Numbered from the stretch's first letter, positions 1 through 7,967 are shown. The stretch is DNA of 64,000 nucleotides from Gottfriedia luciferensis (GCF_001712755.1 NZ_MDKC01000002.1:186001-250000), one strand, 5' to 3'. Program-made: numbers and translations. The notes: generated by a model not told the origin, from the letters alone.

Positions 1-1796
1 CAACAACCGCTGTTCGAAATAGAATTTTTAAAGAAAATAAGAAACCTCAAATACGCGTTAATTTAAAAAGAGAACGAACGAATTGGTTGGAATTTAAATT
101 TGAATTAGACATTCCTGAGAAACAAATCAAAGAAGTATTATTAGCACTAAAAGAGAAACGGAAATATTATCGGTTACATGATGGCACTTTGTACTCGCTT
201 GAAACGAGAGAATTACAAGAGATAAAACGATTTTTAAATGCAGTACCTGAGCAAGAGTTTGATTATGAAAGTGTTTTAAACTTACCTATAAAAAACGGTC
301 TATATTTATTAGATTCTGCGGAAGAAACTAGTTTGTTTAAAATTGAAGATCGATTGAATCATTTTTATAAGAGTTTAATCAATCCAAATGAAATTGTAGA
401 TGAAGTACCTAAAGCATTTAAAAATCTGTTAAGAGATTACCAAATTTTTGGATACAAGTGGATGAAGAATTTAGCAAAGTTCGGATTTGGAGGAATTTTA
501 GCAGATGATATGGGATTAGGTAAAACAATTCAAAGTCTTGCATATATACAATCCTTATTAAACGAAATCCGTTCATTTAATACACCAATCCTAATTGTTT
601 GTCCTACCGCATTAACGTATAACTGGTTAAGTGAGGTATTCAAATTTGCACCTGAAATTCAAGCGCTTGTAATTGATGGAAATAAAAATGAAAGATTGAA
701 AATACAAAAGGAACTAGCAGGTATCGATGTAATCATTACCTCTTATTCGGTGTTAAGAAATGATATAAAGTGGTACGAAAAGCAAAAGTTTCATACAGTA
801 TTTTTTGATGAGGCACAGAGTTTTAAAAATCCATTTACTCAAACAGCGAAAGTTGTTAAAAAGCTAAATGCTGATCAACGGTTTGCATTAACAGGTACGC
901 CAATTGAAAATTCACTAGAAGAACTTTGGGCAATTTATCATGTAGTTTTTCCTGAATTATTTGGAGGGTTAAAGGAATTTAGCAATTTGACTAGGAAAAC
1001 AATTTCTAAAAGAGTGCGACCTTTCTTATTAAGAAGATTAAAAGAGGATGTACTTAAGGAACTTCCAGAGAAAATCGAATCGAAGGAATCTGTTGAATTG
1101 TTACCAGAACAAAAAAAATTATATGCAGCTTATTTAGCAAAACTACGACACGATACACTAAAGCATTTAGCAGTGGATAAATTTACATTAGGCAAAAATC
1201 ATATCAAAATTTTAGCTGGTTTAACGCGTTTAAGACAAATTTGTTGCCATCCAGCGTTATTTATAGATGGTTATGAAGGTAGTTCAGCTAAGTTTGAACA
1301 GCTATTTCAAATCATTGAGGCATCAAAAATAGCCGGTAGAAGAGTATTGATCTTCTCTCAATTTACGAAAATGTTAGATTTAATCGGTAGAGAACTCTCA
1401 ATCATGGGAGAACAATTTTTTTATCTAGATGGACAAACTCCTTCAGAAGAACGTCTATCTATATGCAATCGATTTAACGCTGGTGAACATAACTTCTTTC
1501 TAATTTCATTAAAGGCAGGCGGAGTAGGACTCAATTTAACTGGAGCTGATACAGTTATTCTTTATGATAATTGGTGGAATCCAGCGGTTGAAAACCAGGC
1601 AACAGATCGAGCATACCGTTTCGGTCAAATGAATGATGTTCAAGTGATCAAGCTAGTCGCTAAAGGAACGATTGAAGATAAAATGAATGAGCTACAAGAG
1701 AAGAAAAAGCAATTAATAGGAGAAATTATTGAAACGAATGGAAAACCTTCATTTAATTTAACAGAAGAAGACATTCGTGAATTATTAATGTTTTAA
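1..1796 (+). CDS. SNF2-family DNA helicase, 5' end outside window
   Basis: The frame is open from base 3 with no stop, so the TTG at 87 is internal and the gene begins upstream; about 598 C-terminal residues are visible. The SNF2 ATPase core is complete: DDMGLGKT (Walker A, near base 505), FFDEAQSFKN (DExx box), ALTGTPIEN (motif III), and in the second RecA lobe SLKAGGVGLNLTGAD and ATDRAYRFGQ (motifs V and VI). Bacterial members of this family are usually about 900-1050 residues with an N-terminal SWIM or SNF2-associated region, which here lies off the left edge. The protein is expected to be a cytoplasmic, ATP-driven translocase on double-stranded DNA; its target is unknown. A hairpin terminator follows at 1805. 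Confidence 0.95.
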   Translation, partial: TTAVRNRIFKENKKPQIRVNLKRERTNWLEFKFELDIPEKQIKEVLLALKEKRKYYRLHDGTLYSLETRELQEIKRFLNAVPEQEFDYESVLNLPIKNGLYLLDSAEETSLFKIEDRLNHFYKSLINPNEIVDEVPKAFKNLLRDYQIFGYKWMKNLAKFGFGGILADDMGLGKTIQSLAYIQSLLNEIRSFNTPILIVCPTALTYNWLSEVFKFAPEIQALVIDGNKNERLKIQKELAGIDVIITSYSVLRNDIKWYEKQKFHTVFFDEAQSFKNPFTQTAKVVKKLNADQRFALTGTPIENSLEELWAIYHVVFPELFGGLKEFSNLTRKTISKRVRPFLLRRLKEDVLKELPEKIESKESVELLPEQKKLYAAYLAKLRHDTLKHLAVDKFTLGKNHIKILAGLTRLRQICCHPALFIDGYEGSSAKFEQLFQIIEASKIAGRRVLIFSQFTKMLDLIGRELSIMGEQFFYLDGQTPSEERLSICNRFNAGEHNFFLISLKAGGVGLNLTGADTVILYDNWWNPAVENQATDRAYRFGQMNDVQVIKLVAKGTIEDKMNELQEKKKQLIGEIIETNGKPSFNLTEEDIRELLMF

Positions 1797-1804
1797 AATA
1801 AATT

Positions 1805-1827
1805 GCCGCTCGAATGAGTGGCTTTTC
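1805..1827 (+). terminator. Terminator after SNF2 helicase
   Basis: GCCGCTC and GAGTGGC form a 7-bp stem (one G-U) around a GAAT loop, followed by TTTT. It lies 9 bases after the helicase stop codon. Confidence 0.6.
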
Positions 1828-1966
1828 CATTTCCCTCGAAAAAGCCCTTGGCCTAGTTTTATTTCATTCTTAAATGTTTGAAAACGAGTATATTAGTAAT
1901 GAAGCTAATTATTTAATAATTTTATAGATTGAAATGAAATTATTTTTTAAGAGAGGGAGAGTTAGC

Positions 1967-3331
1967 ATGAGCAATAATCGAAAATTTGTTAATGTCTCAG
2001 CAGGAGTTCCAGGACCAAAGGGAAAAGAACTCATTGAATTACGTAATGAGTTTATTCCAAATGGAGTTGGAAATAATACACCTGTTTTTGTAGAAAAAGC
2101 AAACGGTACGATCGTTGAGGATGTTGATGGAAATAAATTTTTAGATTTTGCTGGAGCGATTGGTACGTTAAATGTAGGACATACTCCAAAGAATGTTGTA
2201 CAAGCGATTAAAAATCAATCCGAGCGATTAATCCACTCTTGCTTTCATGTAGGAATGTATAAGTCTTATATTGATTTAGCTAAAAAATTAACTGAAATAA
2301 CGCCTGGGGATTTTTCTAAAAAAACAATTCTATTAAATAGCGGTGCTGAAGCAGTTGAAAATGCTGTTAAAATTGCGAGGAAGTATACTGGTCGTTCAGG
2401 AATTATTTCGTTTACTCGAGGATTTCATGGGCGAACTTTATTAGGAATGTCTTTAACAAGTAAAGTAAAACCATATAAATATAAAATGGGACCATTTGCT
2501 CCAGCTACATATAAAGCTAAATTCCCTTATTTATCAAATAGACCAAAAGAGTTATCTGAAGAAGAATATATTAATTTTTGTATCTCTCAATTTAAGGATT
2601 TTCTTTTAACAGATGTGTCTCCAGAAGAAGTGGCTGCAGTTATTATGGAGCCCGTACAAGGAGAAGGGGGATTTATTGTACCTCCAAAGAAATTTGTAAA
2701 AGAAGTCTATATGATTTGTAAGTCACATGGAATTTTGTTTATAGCGGATGAAATTCAAACAGGATTTGGGCGAACAGGTGAATTATTTGCATCAACGATT
2801 TTTGAAATTGAACCAGATTTAATCACAATGTCAAAATCAATCGCAGCGGGTGTACCAATTAGTGCGGTGACAGGTCGTACTGAAATAATGGATGCTGCAT
2901 CACCAGGTGAACTAGGTGGAACTTATGGCGGAAGTCCTTTAGGTTGTGTAGCAGCGCTCGAAGTGATTAGAAAAATTGAAAATGAAAAATTATGGATTCG
3001 AGCTAGAGTAATTGGAGAAAAAATTAAATCATGTTTTGAACAATTAAAAAATAATTTTCCAATTATTTATGATATTCGAGGATTAGGAGCAATGGTGGGT
3101 ATCGAATTTATAGATCCTACTTCTGGTCAACCAGCAAAAGAGTTTGTTGCAGCATTAACAAAAAAATGTTGTGAAAATGGGATCATTATTCTTAGCGCAG
3201 GTGTTCATAGTAATATTCTTCGTTTCTTAACGCCTTTAATTATTTCTGACGAGGAATTAGATGAAGGACTGGATATTATAAAACAATCAATACATCAAGT
3301 TGCTAGCCAGCTTGTAACTGAGGTGAAATAG
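1967..3331 (+). CDS. gabT: Class III aminotransferase, GABA transaminase type
   Basis: A PLP-dependent class III omega-aminotransferase of 454 residues, the family size. It probably converts 4-aminobutyrate plus 2-oxoglutarate to succinate semialdehyde plus glutamate. The ADEIQTGFGRTG motif carries the PLP-contacting Asp, the MSKSIAAG stretch carries the Schiff-base Lys, and NSGAEAVENAVKIAR is the cofactor phosphate site. An upstream ATG at 1934 exists, but the ATG at 1967 has GAGAGGGA at ideal spacing and gives the usual N-terminus. The next gene, an aldehyde dehydrogenase, begins one base after the stop, so the two are an operon for oxidising an amino-aldehyde. Substrate is inferred from the family; other omega-amino acids (beta-alanine, 5-aminovalerate) remain possible. 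Confidence 0.85.
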   Translation: MSNNRKFVNVSAGVPGPKGKELIELRNEFIPNGVGNNTPVFVEKANGTIVEDVDGNKFLDFAGAIGTLNVGHTPKNVVQAIKNQSERLIHSCFHVGMYKSYIDLAKKLTEITPGDFSKKTILLNSGAEAVENAVKIARKYTGRSGIISFTRGFHGRTLLGMSLTSKVKPYKYKMGPFAPATYKAKFPYLSNRPKELSEEEYINFCISQFKDFLLTDVSPEEVAAVIMEPVQGEGGFIVPPKKFVKEVYMICKSHGILFIADEIQTGFGRTGELFASTIFEIEPDLITMSKSIAAGVPISAVTGRTEIMDAASPGELGGTYGGSPLGCVAALEVIRKIENEKLWIRARVIGEKIKSCFEQLKNNFPIIYDIRGLGAMVGIEFIDPTSGQPAKEFVAALTKKCCENGIIILSAGVHSNILRFLTPLIISDEELDEGLDIIKQSIHQVASQLVTEVK

Positions 3332-3332
3332 A

Positions 3333-4757
3333 ATGAAAAAACAATTTTATATAGATGGAAGTTGGGTTGAAGGGGAAAAACATGAAAATCTTGTTGCCCC
3401 TCATTCTGGTGAAGTTTTAGCCGAAATACCAATCGCGACTATAGAGAATTTGGAAGAAGCGATTAAAGCGGCTAACAACGCGAAAACCCAAATGGAAAAG
3501 CTCAGCTCATATGAAAGAAGTGTCATTTTAGAGCAATTAGTTGAACAGTTTAAAGAAAATCGTTCAAAACTTGCTGAGCTTTTAGCATTAGAGGCATCCA
3601 AACCTTTAAAGGCAGCTTTAGGTGAAATCGATCGAACGATTGCAACTTATAAAATAGCTGCTGAAGAAGCAAAAAGAATCTACGGGGAAACAATCCCGTT
3701 AGATGCAGTAGCAGGTGGCGAAGGTCGAGTCACTTATACAGTCAGAGAGCCAGTTGGAGTAATTGGTGCAATTACCCCGTTTAATTTCCCATTTAATTTA
3801 GTCGCACATAAAGTTGGTCCAGCAATTGCTGCAGGAAATACAGTTGTTTTAAAACCTGCTAGTCAGACTCCACTTTCTGCGATCGCATTAGCTGAAATGA
3901 TCGATAAAACGAATTTACCTAAAGGTGCGTTTAACCTAATTACCGGAAAGGGCTCCGAAATCGGTGATGCTTTAGTCAAACATCCTGACGTGAAAGCAAT
4001 TACATTTACCGGCAGTCCTGAAGTCGGCATCTCATTAAAAAACAAAGCAGGATTAAAAAAAGTAACGTTAGAACTAGGTTCAAACTCAGCGTTGATTATC
4101 GATGAGGAAGTCCAGTTAACTGATGAATTAATCAATCGTTGTGTATGGGGAGCCTTTATTTATAACGGTCAAGTTTGTATTTCATTACAAAGAATTTTTG
4201 TACATCATACACTTTATAATGAATTCATTTTAAAGATGAAAAATGCTACTGAATTATTAAATATAGGTTCGCCATTAGACCTTCAAACAGATATTAGTGC
4301 TCTGATTTCTAAAAAAGATGTTGCTAGAATAGATGAATGGGTTAAGCAATCACTTAAAGATGGAGCGGATCTAGTAACTGGTGGCGATATAATTGAAGAA
4401 CGTCTTTATAAACCTACTATTCTATCAAACGTAAAGAATAGCAGTGATGTATCTTGTAAGGAAATTTTTGGTCCAGTTGTCGTCATCAATTCATATGAAC
4501 AGTTTGATGAAGCAATAAATGAAGTAAACAATAGTCGATTTGGATTACAAGCTGGAGTCTATACAAACAACTTACAAAGAGCATTATATGCTACTAAAAA
4601 ATTACATGTAGGTGGCGTGCTAGTAAACGATGTTCCTACATTTAGAGTAGATTTAATGCCTTACGGTGGCGTAAAAGAAAGCGGATATGGAAGAGAAGGC
4701 ATAAAATATGCAATACAAGAGATGACTGAATTGAAACTAGTTTCTATTAAACTTTAA
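3333..4757 (+). CDS. NAD(P)-dependent aldehyde dehydrogenase
   Basis: An aldehyde dehydrogenase superfamily enzyme of 474 residues with all core features: PFNFPFNLVAHKVGPA (cofactor-binding region), FTGSPEVG (Rossmann turn), LELGSNSA (general-base Glu) and NGQVCIS (catalytic Cys), plus the C-terminal GGVKESGYGREG. It starts one base after the aminotransferase stop with GAGGTG as ribosome binding site, so it very likely oxidises that enzyme's aldehyde product, such as succinate semialdehyde. The sequence is not a textbook GabD (LELGSNSA rather than LELGGNAP), so the substrate is an inference from context. A terminator closes the two-gene operon. Confidence 0.88.
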   Translation: MKKQFYIDGSWVEGEKHENLVAPHSGEVLAEIPIATIENLEEAIKAANNAKTQMEKLSSYERSVILEQLVEQFKENRSKLAELLALEASKPLKAALGEIDRTIATYKIAAEEAKRIYGETIPLDAVAGGEGRVTYTVREPVGVIGAITPFNFPFNLVAHKVGPAIAAGNTVVLKPASQTPLSAIALAEMIDKTNLPKGAFNLITGKGSEIGDALVKHPDVKAITFTGSPEVGISLKNKAGLKKVTLELGSNSALIIDEEVQLTDELINRCVWGAFIYNGQVCISLQRIFVHHTLYNEFILKMKNATELLNIGSPLDLQTDISALISKKDVARIDEWVKQSLKDGADLVTGGDIIEERLYKPTILSNVKNSSDVSCKEIFGPVVVINSYEQFDEAINEVNNSRFGLQAGVYTNNLQRALYATKKLHVGGVLVNDVPTFRVDLMPYGGVKESGYGREGIKYAIQEMTELKLVSIKL

Positions 4758-4773
4758 GAAATTGTATGCAAGA

Positions 4774-4808
4774 ACTGATCATGTATTAATATGATCAGTC
4801 TTTTTTTT
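4774..4808 (+). terminator. Terminator of the aminotransferase/dehydrogenase operon
   Basis: ACTGATCAT and ATGATCAGT form a perfect 9-bp stem with an 8-base loop, followed by C and a run of eight T. Confidence 0.85.
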
Positions 4809-4928
4809 ATCTAAAACTTCAGAATTATATGTTATATTTGTATGAGGCAAAGTAAATTGGTTTAAGTGAATTGTAAAAAGTGCCTTTAAAAATTTGGCAC
4901 TTCTAAGAGATTCGAAGGGAGATTATGT

Positions 4929-5432
4929 ATGGAAATTCGAAAATTAATAATTGAAGATTTACCTGAGTTTATTCGATTAAGAAGTGAAGGATTAACATTA
5001 TCACCAGAAGCATTCGGAGAAAGTTTAACTGAATATGAGAAAAAATCAATCGAACAGCACACAAATAATTTCCCTAAGACTTTCGATAATTTTATTATAG
5101 GTGCTTTTGACAAAGGCTTACTTGTTGGAGTTGCTGGCTTCTTCCAAAAAAGATCTGAAAAAATGAAACATAAGGGAACAATTTGGGGAATGTATGTTAC
5201 ACCAGATTACCGTGGTAAAGGTGTAGGGAAAAAAGTTTTAAGTCAAGCAATACAGGATGCTATGGAAATTGAAGAAATTTTACAAATTGAATTGGCTGTT
5301 ATTTCATCAAATCAATCTGCAAAAAAACTTTATGAATCTGTAGGCTTTGAAAGCTTTGGAACAGAAAAAAGAGCATTATTTGTTAATGGTGAATTTTACG
5401 ATGAGGATCATATGGTTAAGATGATTAAATAA
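4929..5432 (+). CDS. GNAT family N-acetyltransferase
   Basis: A single GNAT domain of 167 residues. The acetyl-CoA pyrophosphate loop reads YVTPDYRGKGVGKKVL (motif A, about residues 97-112), and NQSAKKLYESVGF is motif B. It should transfer an acetyl group from acetyl-CoA to an amine in the cytoplasm; the acceptor cannot be read from the sequence. The start is supported by GAAGGGAG. It is monocistronic, between terminators at 4774 and 5441. Confidence 0.88.
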   Translation: MEIRKLIIEDLPEFIRLRSEGLTLSPEAFGESLTEYEKKSIEQHTNNFPKTFDNFIIGAFDKGLLVGVAGFFQKRSEKMKHKGTIWGMYVTPDYRGKGVGKKVLSQAIQDAMEIEEILQIELAVISSNQSAKKLYESVGFESFGTEKRALFVNGEFYDEDHMVKMIK

Positions 5433-5440
5433 GAGGAAAG

Positions 5441-5478
5441 AGATGATCAAATGAATGTTTTGATCGTCTTTTTATTTT
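5441..5478 (+). terminator. Terminator after GNAT gene
   Basis: GATGATCAAA and TTTGATCGTC form a 10-bp stem (one G-U) followed by TTTTTATTTT. Confidence 0.8.
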
Positions 5479-5507
5479 AAATGCTCTGTTTTAGTAGATT
5501 GTTGATA

Positions 5508-5540
5508 CTTATTCAACTGAATGCTAGTTAGGTGAAGAAG
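5508..5540 (+). repeat. Diverged copy of the 3'-palindrome repeat (family A)
   Basis: Reads CTTATTCAACTGAATGCTAG then TTAGGTGAAGAAGG. The left arm matches the family A palindrome seen repeatedly between 7.0 and 11.3 kb; the right arm is degraded. Confidence 0.55.
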
Positions 5541-5689
5541 GATTAATTTTATAATTTCGGTTGTGCTTAATGAAGGAAGTGCATTAAAAGGCGAAAAATA
5601 TCTAATCGAATTTTAATAAAAAATGGTAAAATATAGTAAATAGCATAAGGTAATTAAATTAAAAATAACTAAAAAGGTAGGTGTAATCT

Positions 5690-5920
5690 ATGGAAAGAAC
5701 GCACGAATCAGAAACGACTGAAAGCAAAATTTACCTGGATGATCAGAAAGTATTTTCACCAATAGAAGATCTACAAAAAATAGAGGGTGTTATTCCTTTA
5801 AAAAGAAAAAGCTTCGAACTAGGGAAAAAACCAAAGCTAATAAGATATTTAGGATATTTCTTTATTACATTTATCGTATTAACAATGTTATTTGGATTAG
5901 TTGCAAGCTTCTTAGACTAA
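5690..5920 (+). CDS. Small single-span membrane protein, unknown function
   Basis: A 76-residue protein with a polar, charged N-terminal half and one clear transmembrane helix at about residues 53-75, preceded by a basic stretch (KRKSFELGKKPK) that predicts an inside-facing N-terminus. An AAGGTAGG ribosome binding site precedes the ATG. It is the first of four tiny membrane-protein genes in a row (5690-6579) with short gaps and no terminator until 6593, so they are probably co-transcribed. No family was recognised. Confidence 0.65.
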   Translation: MERTHESETTESKIYLDDQKVFSPIEDLQKIEGVIPLKRKSFELGKKPKLIRYLGYFFITFIVLTMLFGLVASFLD

Positions 5921-5971
5921 TAGAATATTTAATCCGGAAAGAACTATATAACAAGCCAGGGAGAGAAAATT

Positions 5972-6211
5972 ATGAAGAATCTAATCATTGGAGGAATTGG
6001 AGTTTTAACCAGTATTTTATTTTTTGGATTTACTCTTATTTCGGCATCAATCTATTCTTTGTACCTATCTCATCCGGCTGGAGATGGATGGGACTCAAAT
6101 TTAGGAGTTTTCGGAACAGCGTTGTTTAATATTGGAACAATTCCATTGTTAATAAGTACAGTATTCTTTATCATTGGTATTCGTTATGTATATAAGGGAA
6201 TCAAGGAGTAA
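5972..6211 (+). CDS. Small two-span membrane protein, unknown function
   Basis: 79 residues with two hydrophobic helices (about 5-28 and 48-71) joined by a polar loop containing HPAGDGWDSN, and a basic C-terminus (RYVYKGIKE). CAGGGAGAG precedes the start at good spacing. It lies 51 bases after the 5690 gene and 21 bases before a 34-residue membrane micro-protein. No family was recognised. Confidence 0.65.
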   Translation: MKNLIIGGIGVLTSILFFGFTLISASIYSLYLSHPAGDGWDSNLGVFGTALFNIGTIPLLISTVFFIIGIRYVYKGIKE

Positions 6212-6232
6212 CAGATTAAAGGGAGGATTCAT

Positions 6233-6337
6233 TTGGAAAACTTAATGTTATTTATCCCAATTATTGTATGGTTTTTAATCTTTGCTGGTATTGCCTTTGG
6301 AATTATCTTTTTTGCAAAAAAAATAGTAAGAAAATAA
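6233..6337 (+). CDS. 34-residue membrane micro-protein
   Basis: A TTG start with an excellent GGGAGG ribosome binding site seven bases upstream opens 34 codons: a hydrophobic helix (LMLFIPIIVWFLIFAGIAFG) ending in the basic tail AKKIVRK. The strong Shine-Dalgarno, the typical positive-inside tail and the position between two other small membrane genes support it as a real gene. Function unknown; a structural subunit or small regulator of a membrane complex would fit the size. Confidence 0.55.
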   Translation: MENLMLFIPIIVWFLIFAGIAFGIIFFAKKIVRK

Positions 6338-6384
6338 GAAAATGAGCAAGTAAAAATCACAAAATATTTTGGAGGTCTTCTTAT

Positions 6385-6579
6385 ATGTTTATAGGAATAT
6401 TACTCATTTTATTTGGATTTTTACTAATATTGAATCCAGAAGCATTTTGGGTTGTTACAGAAAGCTGGAAATCCGATGGTGCAACAGAACCATCTTCTTT
6501 TTATAAGTGGAGTACACGGTTTGGAGGAATGATGTGTGTTTTAGTTGGTGCTGCTAGTATCATCGTGTCAACGTTTTAA
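6385..6579 (+). CDS. Small two-span membrane protein, resembles DUF6199
   Basis: 64 residues with hydrophobic segments at 1-18 and 47-63. The centre reads NPEAFWVVTESWKSDGATEP, and the pattern of Trp, ESWK and an Arg-Phe-Gly-Gly before the second helix recalls the DUF6199 family, a match made from memory. GGAGGTC precedes the ATG. It is the last of the run of tiny membrane genes, with a terminator 14 bases after the stop. Function unknown. Confidence 0.65.
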   Translation: MFIGILLILFGFLLILNPEAFWVVTESWKSDGATEPSSFYKWSTRFGGMMCVLVGAASIIVSTF

Positions 6580-6592
6580 TATAAGAATTAAT

Positions 6593-6618
6593 GATCACAA
6601 TTAATGTGGTCTTTTTTT
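6593..6618 (+). terminator. Terminator after the small membrane-protein cluster
   Basis: GATCACA and TGTGGTC stem (one T-G) with an ATTAA loop, followed by TTTTTTTG. Confidence 0.75.
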
Positions 6619-6644
6619 GTGTGAAAAAAGAATGTTGGGTTAAT

Positions 6645-6680
6645 CCTTATGTAACTATATGGCAGTTTAGTTGCATAAGG
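6645..6680 (+). repeat. Inverted repeat carrying TATGGCAG (family B)
   Basis: CCTTATGTAACTA and TAGTTGCATAAGG form a 13-bp stem (one G-U) around a loop containing TGGCAG. The right arm runs directly into an extended -10 promoter at 6683-6691. The same TGGCAG-TAG-TT-AAGG layout recurs at 7095 and around 43001. Confidence 0.7.
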
Positions 6681-6691
6681 AATGTTATAAT
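6663..6691 (+). promoter_or_regulatory. Repeat-borne extended -10 promoter for the 6727 gene
   Basis: CAGTTT (6663-6668), 17-base spacer, then TATAAT (6686-6691) preceded by TG plus one base (extended -10). The same CAG-N20-TATWAT geometry with the TG motif occurs after two other family B repeats (7110-7138 and 43002-43030). Confidence 0.55.
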
Positions 6692-6726
6692 TACTTGATA
6701 TATCAATCGGATGGGGGAAGTTAAAA

Positions 6727-7032
6727 TTGTTTGTAAAAATTGAATTTGAATACGAAAAGGATACAGTTTATTTTAGATGTCCTGCAAAAGTGGGAAGAAA
6801 TATCCGTCAACTGCAACAAGATTTTTTTAGATGGTTAAATGATAGAAATAATGACCATCCTTTCTGGGTATCTTTTGGTGTTGATGAGGACGGAAATGAG
6901 GAATTTGGACTGAGTTATAATGAAGATGCGTTTATTTATTGGCTTAATAATGTAAGATTTAACAAAGGGAAGAAAGTTGCAGTTCTGATAAAGAACCCAA
7001 AATTTTTACCAAAGAAGACAATAAGTTTTTAA
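6727..7032 (+). CDS. Hypothetical soluble protein, possible immunity protein
   Basis: 101 residues starting at TTG with GGGGG nine bases upstream. The protein is acidic and aromatic, with FRWLNDRNNDHPFWVSFGVDEDG-type strands and no signal or membrane segment. No catalytic motif was seen and no family was recognised. It carries its own promoter on the upstream repeat and a palindrome plus terminator just after its stop, a single-gene unit like its neighbours. An immunity role is only suggested by the island it lies in. Confidence 0.65.
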   Translation: MFVKIEFEYEKDTVYFRCPAKVGRNIRQLQQDFFRWLNDRNNDHPFWVSFGVDEDGNEEFGLSYNEDAFIYWLNNVRFNKGKKVAVLIKNPKFLPKKTISF

Positions 7033-7035
7033 ATT

Positions 7036-7067
7036 CTTATTGAACTAAAGCATGCATTAGTTTAAGA
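7036..7067 (+). repeat. Family A palindrome after 6727 gene
   Basis: CTTATTGAACTAA and TTAGTTTAAGA flank an AGCATGCA centre. It lies 3 bases after the stop codon. Consensus of the family is TTATTCAACTAA, GCATGC-type centre, TTAGTTGAATAA. Confidence 0.8.
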
Positions 7068-7070
7068 TCA

Positions 7071-7096
7071 CTAGTTGTTCGCAGCTCGTTTTTTTA
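7071..7096 (+). terminator. Terminator after 6727 gene
   Basis: Short stem AGTTG/CAGCT (one G-U) capped by a TTCG tetraloop and followed by seven T. It lies directly after the family A palindrome. Confidence 0.55.
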
Positions 7097-7138
7097 TGCA
7101 ACAAAATGGCAGGATAGTTGCTTAAGGTTTGATATAAT
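7095..7138 (+). repeat. Family B repeat with extended -10 promoter
   Basis: TATGCAAC and GTTGCTTA arms surround ATGGCAG. It is followed at the same distance as the 6645 copy by CAGGAT (7110-7115), a 17-base spacer and TATAAT (7133-7138) with an extended TG motif. It probably drives the 7189 gene. Confidence 0.65.
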
Positions 7139-7188
7139 AAAAGGGTGTAAATCGTATTTTAAATTGTTTCTATTTATGGGAGGAAAGA

Positions 7189-7620
7189 ATGGTAGCACAA
7201 AGTCATTATTTCACTTTTGGTGCAGAGATGGGAGATCCGTATGCAAGTGATGCTGTATCTCCAAAGCTTATTCAATTAAGAAAATTATTAGTTCAGCATT
7301 GTAATAAAATTTATTGTAAAGAAATTGACGAAATTGCACCAATTCTTCGAGTGGATGGTATGTATTCTGATTTTAATTTTGAAGGATATGAAAAACTACG
7401 ATTAAGTAAAAAATTTAGATATATTACTATTGATGTTGGTATGCCCCAATCAAAATGGGAAAATAAAACAGATACTGAAATAAAAGAGTATTTAATTGTT
7501 AATCTTAAAAGTGCTTTAGAAGCTATGGTAAAATGTTTGAAAAAAGAAAAATATGGGTTAAATGAAACTGATTTATGGGAAGACTTTTGCAAGGTTGAGA
7601 AACAATTCTTATGCAACTAA
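7189..7620 (+). CDS. Hypothetical protein, immunity-protein-like
   Basis: 143 residues, soluble. The middle reads MYSDFNFEGYEKLRLSKK followed by RYITIDVGMP, a pattern that loosely recalls Imm12-type polymorphic-toxin immunity proteins; this is from memory and weak. GGGAGGAAAGA precedes the ATG. The last codons (Leu-Cys-Asn-stop) lie inside the family A palindrome at 7608, so the repeat supplies the stop codon. No toxin gene is adjacent, and it is flanked by other single-gene units with their own terminators. Confidence 0.65.
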   Translation: MVAQSHYFTFGAEMGDPYASDAVSPKLIQLRKLLVQHCNKIYCKEIDEIAPILRVDGMYSDFNFEGYEKLRLSKKFRYITIDVGMPQSKWENKTDTEIKEYLIVNLKSALEAMVKCLKKEKYGLNETDLWEDFCKVEKQFLCN

Positions 7621-7641
7621 CGAATGCATTAGTTGAATAAG
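7608..7641 (+). repeat. Family A palindrome overlapping a stop codon
   Basis: CTTATGCAACTAA, CGAATGCA, TTAGTTGAATAAG. The TAA at 7618-7620 is the stop of the 7189 gene. Confidence 0.8.
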
Positions 7642-7646
7642 AACTT

Positions 7647-7678
7647 AGGAGCTGATCTTTCACTCAGCTCCTATTTTT
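7647..7678 (+). terminator. Terminator after 7189 gene
   Basis: AGGAGCTGA and TCAGCTCCT form a perfect 9-bp stem with an 8-base loop, followed by ATTTTTTA. Confidence 0.85.
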
Positions 7679-7770
7679 TATTTGGCAGTTTATTCAATGA
7701 GCAGTAGGAATTTTAAGATAAAAACAGAATAAATCATTAAAAGTGGATTAAAAAGTAAGGGGTATTGTTT

Positions 7771-7896
7771 ATGAAAGATTCTATTTATAAAATTCTTCAT
7801 ATAGTGTTGTTGATTGGAATTTGTATTTTGCTATTTCGCATTGGAACTGAGCTGGATAAAATTGCTGATACAATATGGCGAAGTAATTTTGAATAA
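7771..7896 (+). CDS. 41-residue single-span membrane protein
   Basis: ATG with AAGGGG upstream (about 7758-7763) opens 41 codons. A hydrophobic helix (YKILHIVLLIGICILLF, about residues 6-22) is followed by an amphipathic, charged C-terminal part with RIGTELDKIADTIW. It is bounded by the 7647 terminator and by a family A palindrome plus terminator after its stop, so it is a self-contained unit. Function unknown. Confidence 0.5.
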   Translation: MKDSIYKILHIVLLIGICILLFRIGTELDKIADTIWRSNFE

Positions 7897-7908
7897 AATA
7901 TTTTTCTC

Positions 7909-7941
7909 TTGTTCAACTAACGCAATGCGATAGTTGAACAA
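7909..7941 (+). repeat. Family A palindrome after 7771 gene
   Basis: TTGTTCAACTA and TAGTTGAACAA form a perfect 11-bp stem around ACGCAATGCGA. Compared with other copies both arms changed together (GTTCAAC/GTTGAAC instead of ATTCAAC/GTTGAAT). Confidence 0.85.
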
Positions 7942-7943
7942 CT

Positions 7944-7967
7944 TAAAAGGCTGCTATGTAGCCTTTT
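7944..7967 (+). terminator. Terminator after 7771 gene
   Basis: AAAGGCT and AGCCTTT stem with a 7-base loop, followed by TTTAT. Confidence 0.75.

Noticed and set aside
1850-1880. Sigma-54 promoter before the aminotransferase gene
   Set aside because: TTGGCCTAG resembles a -24 element, but no GC doublet lies 10 bases downstream.
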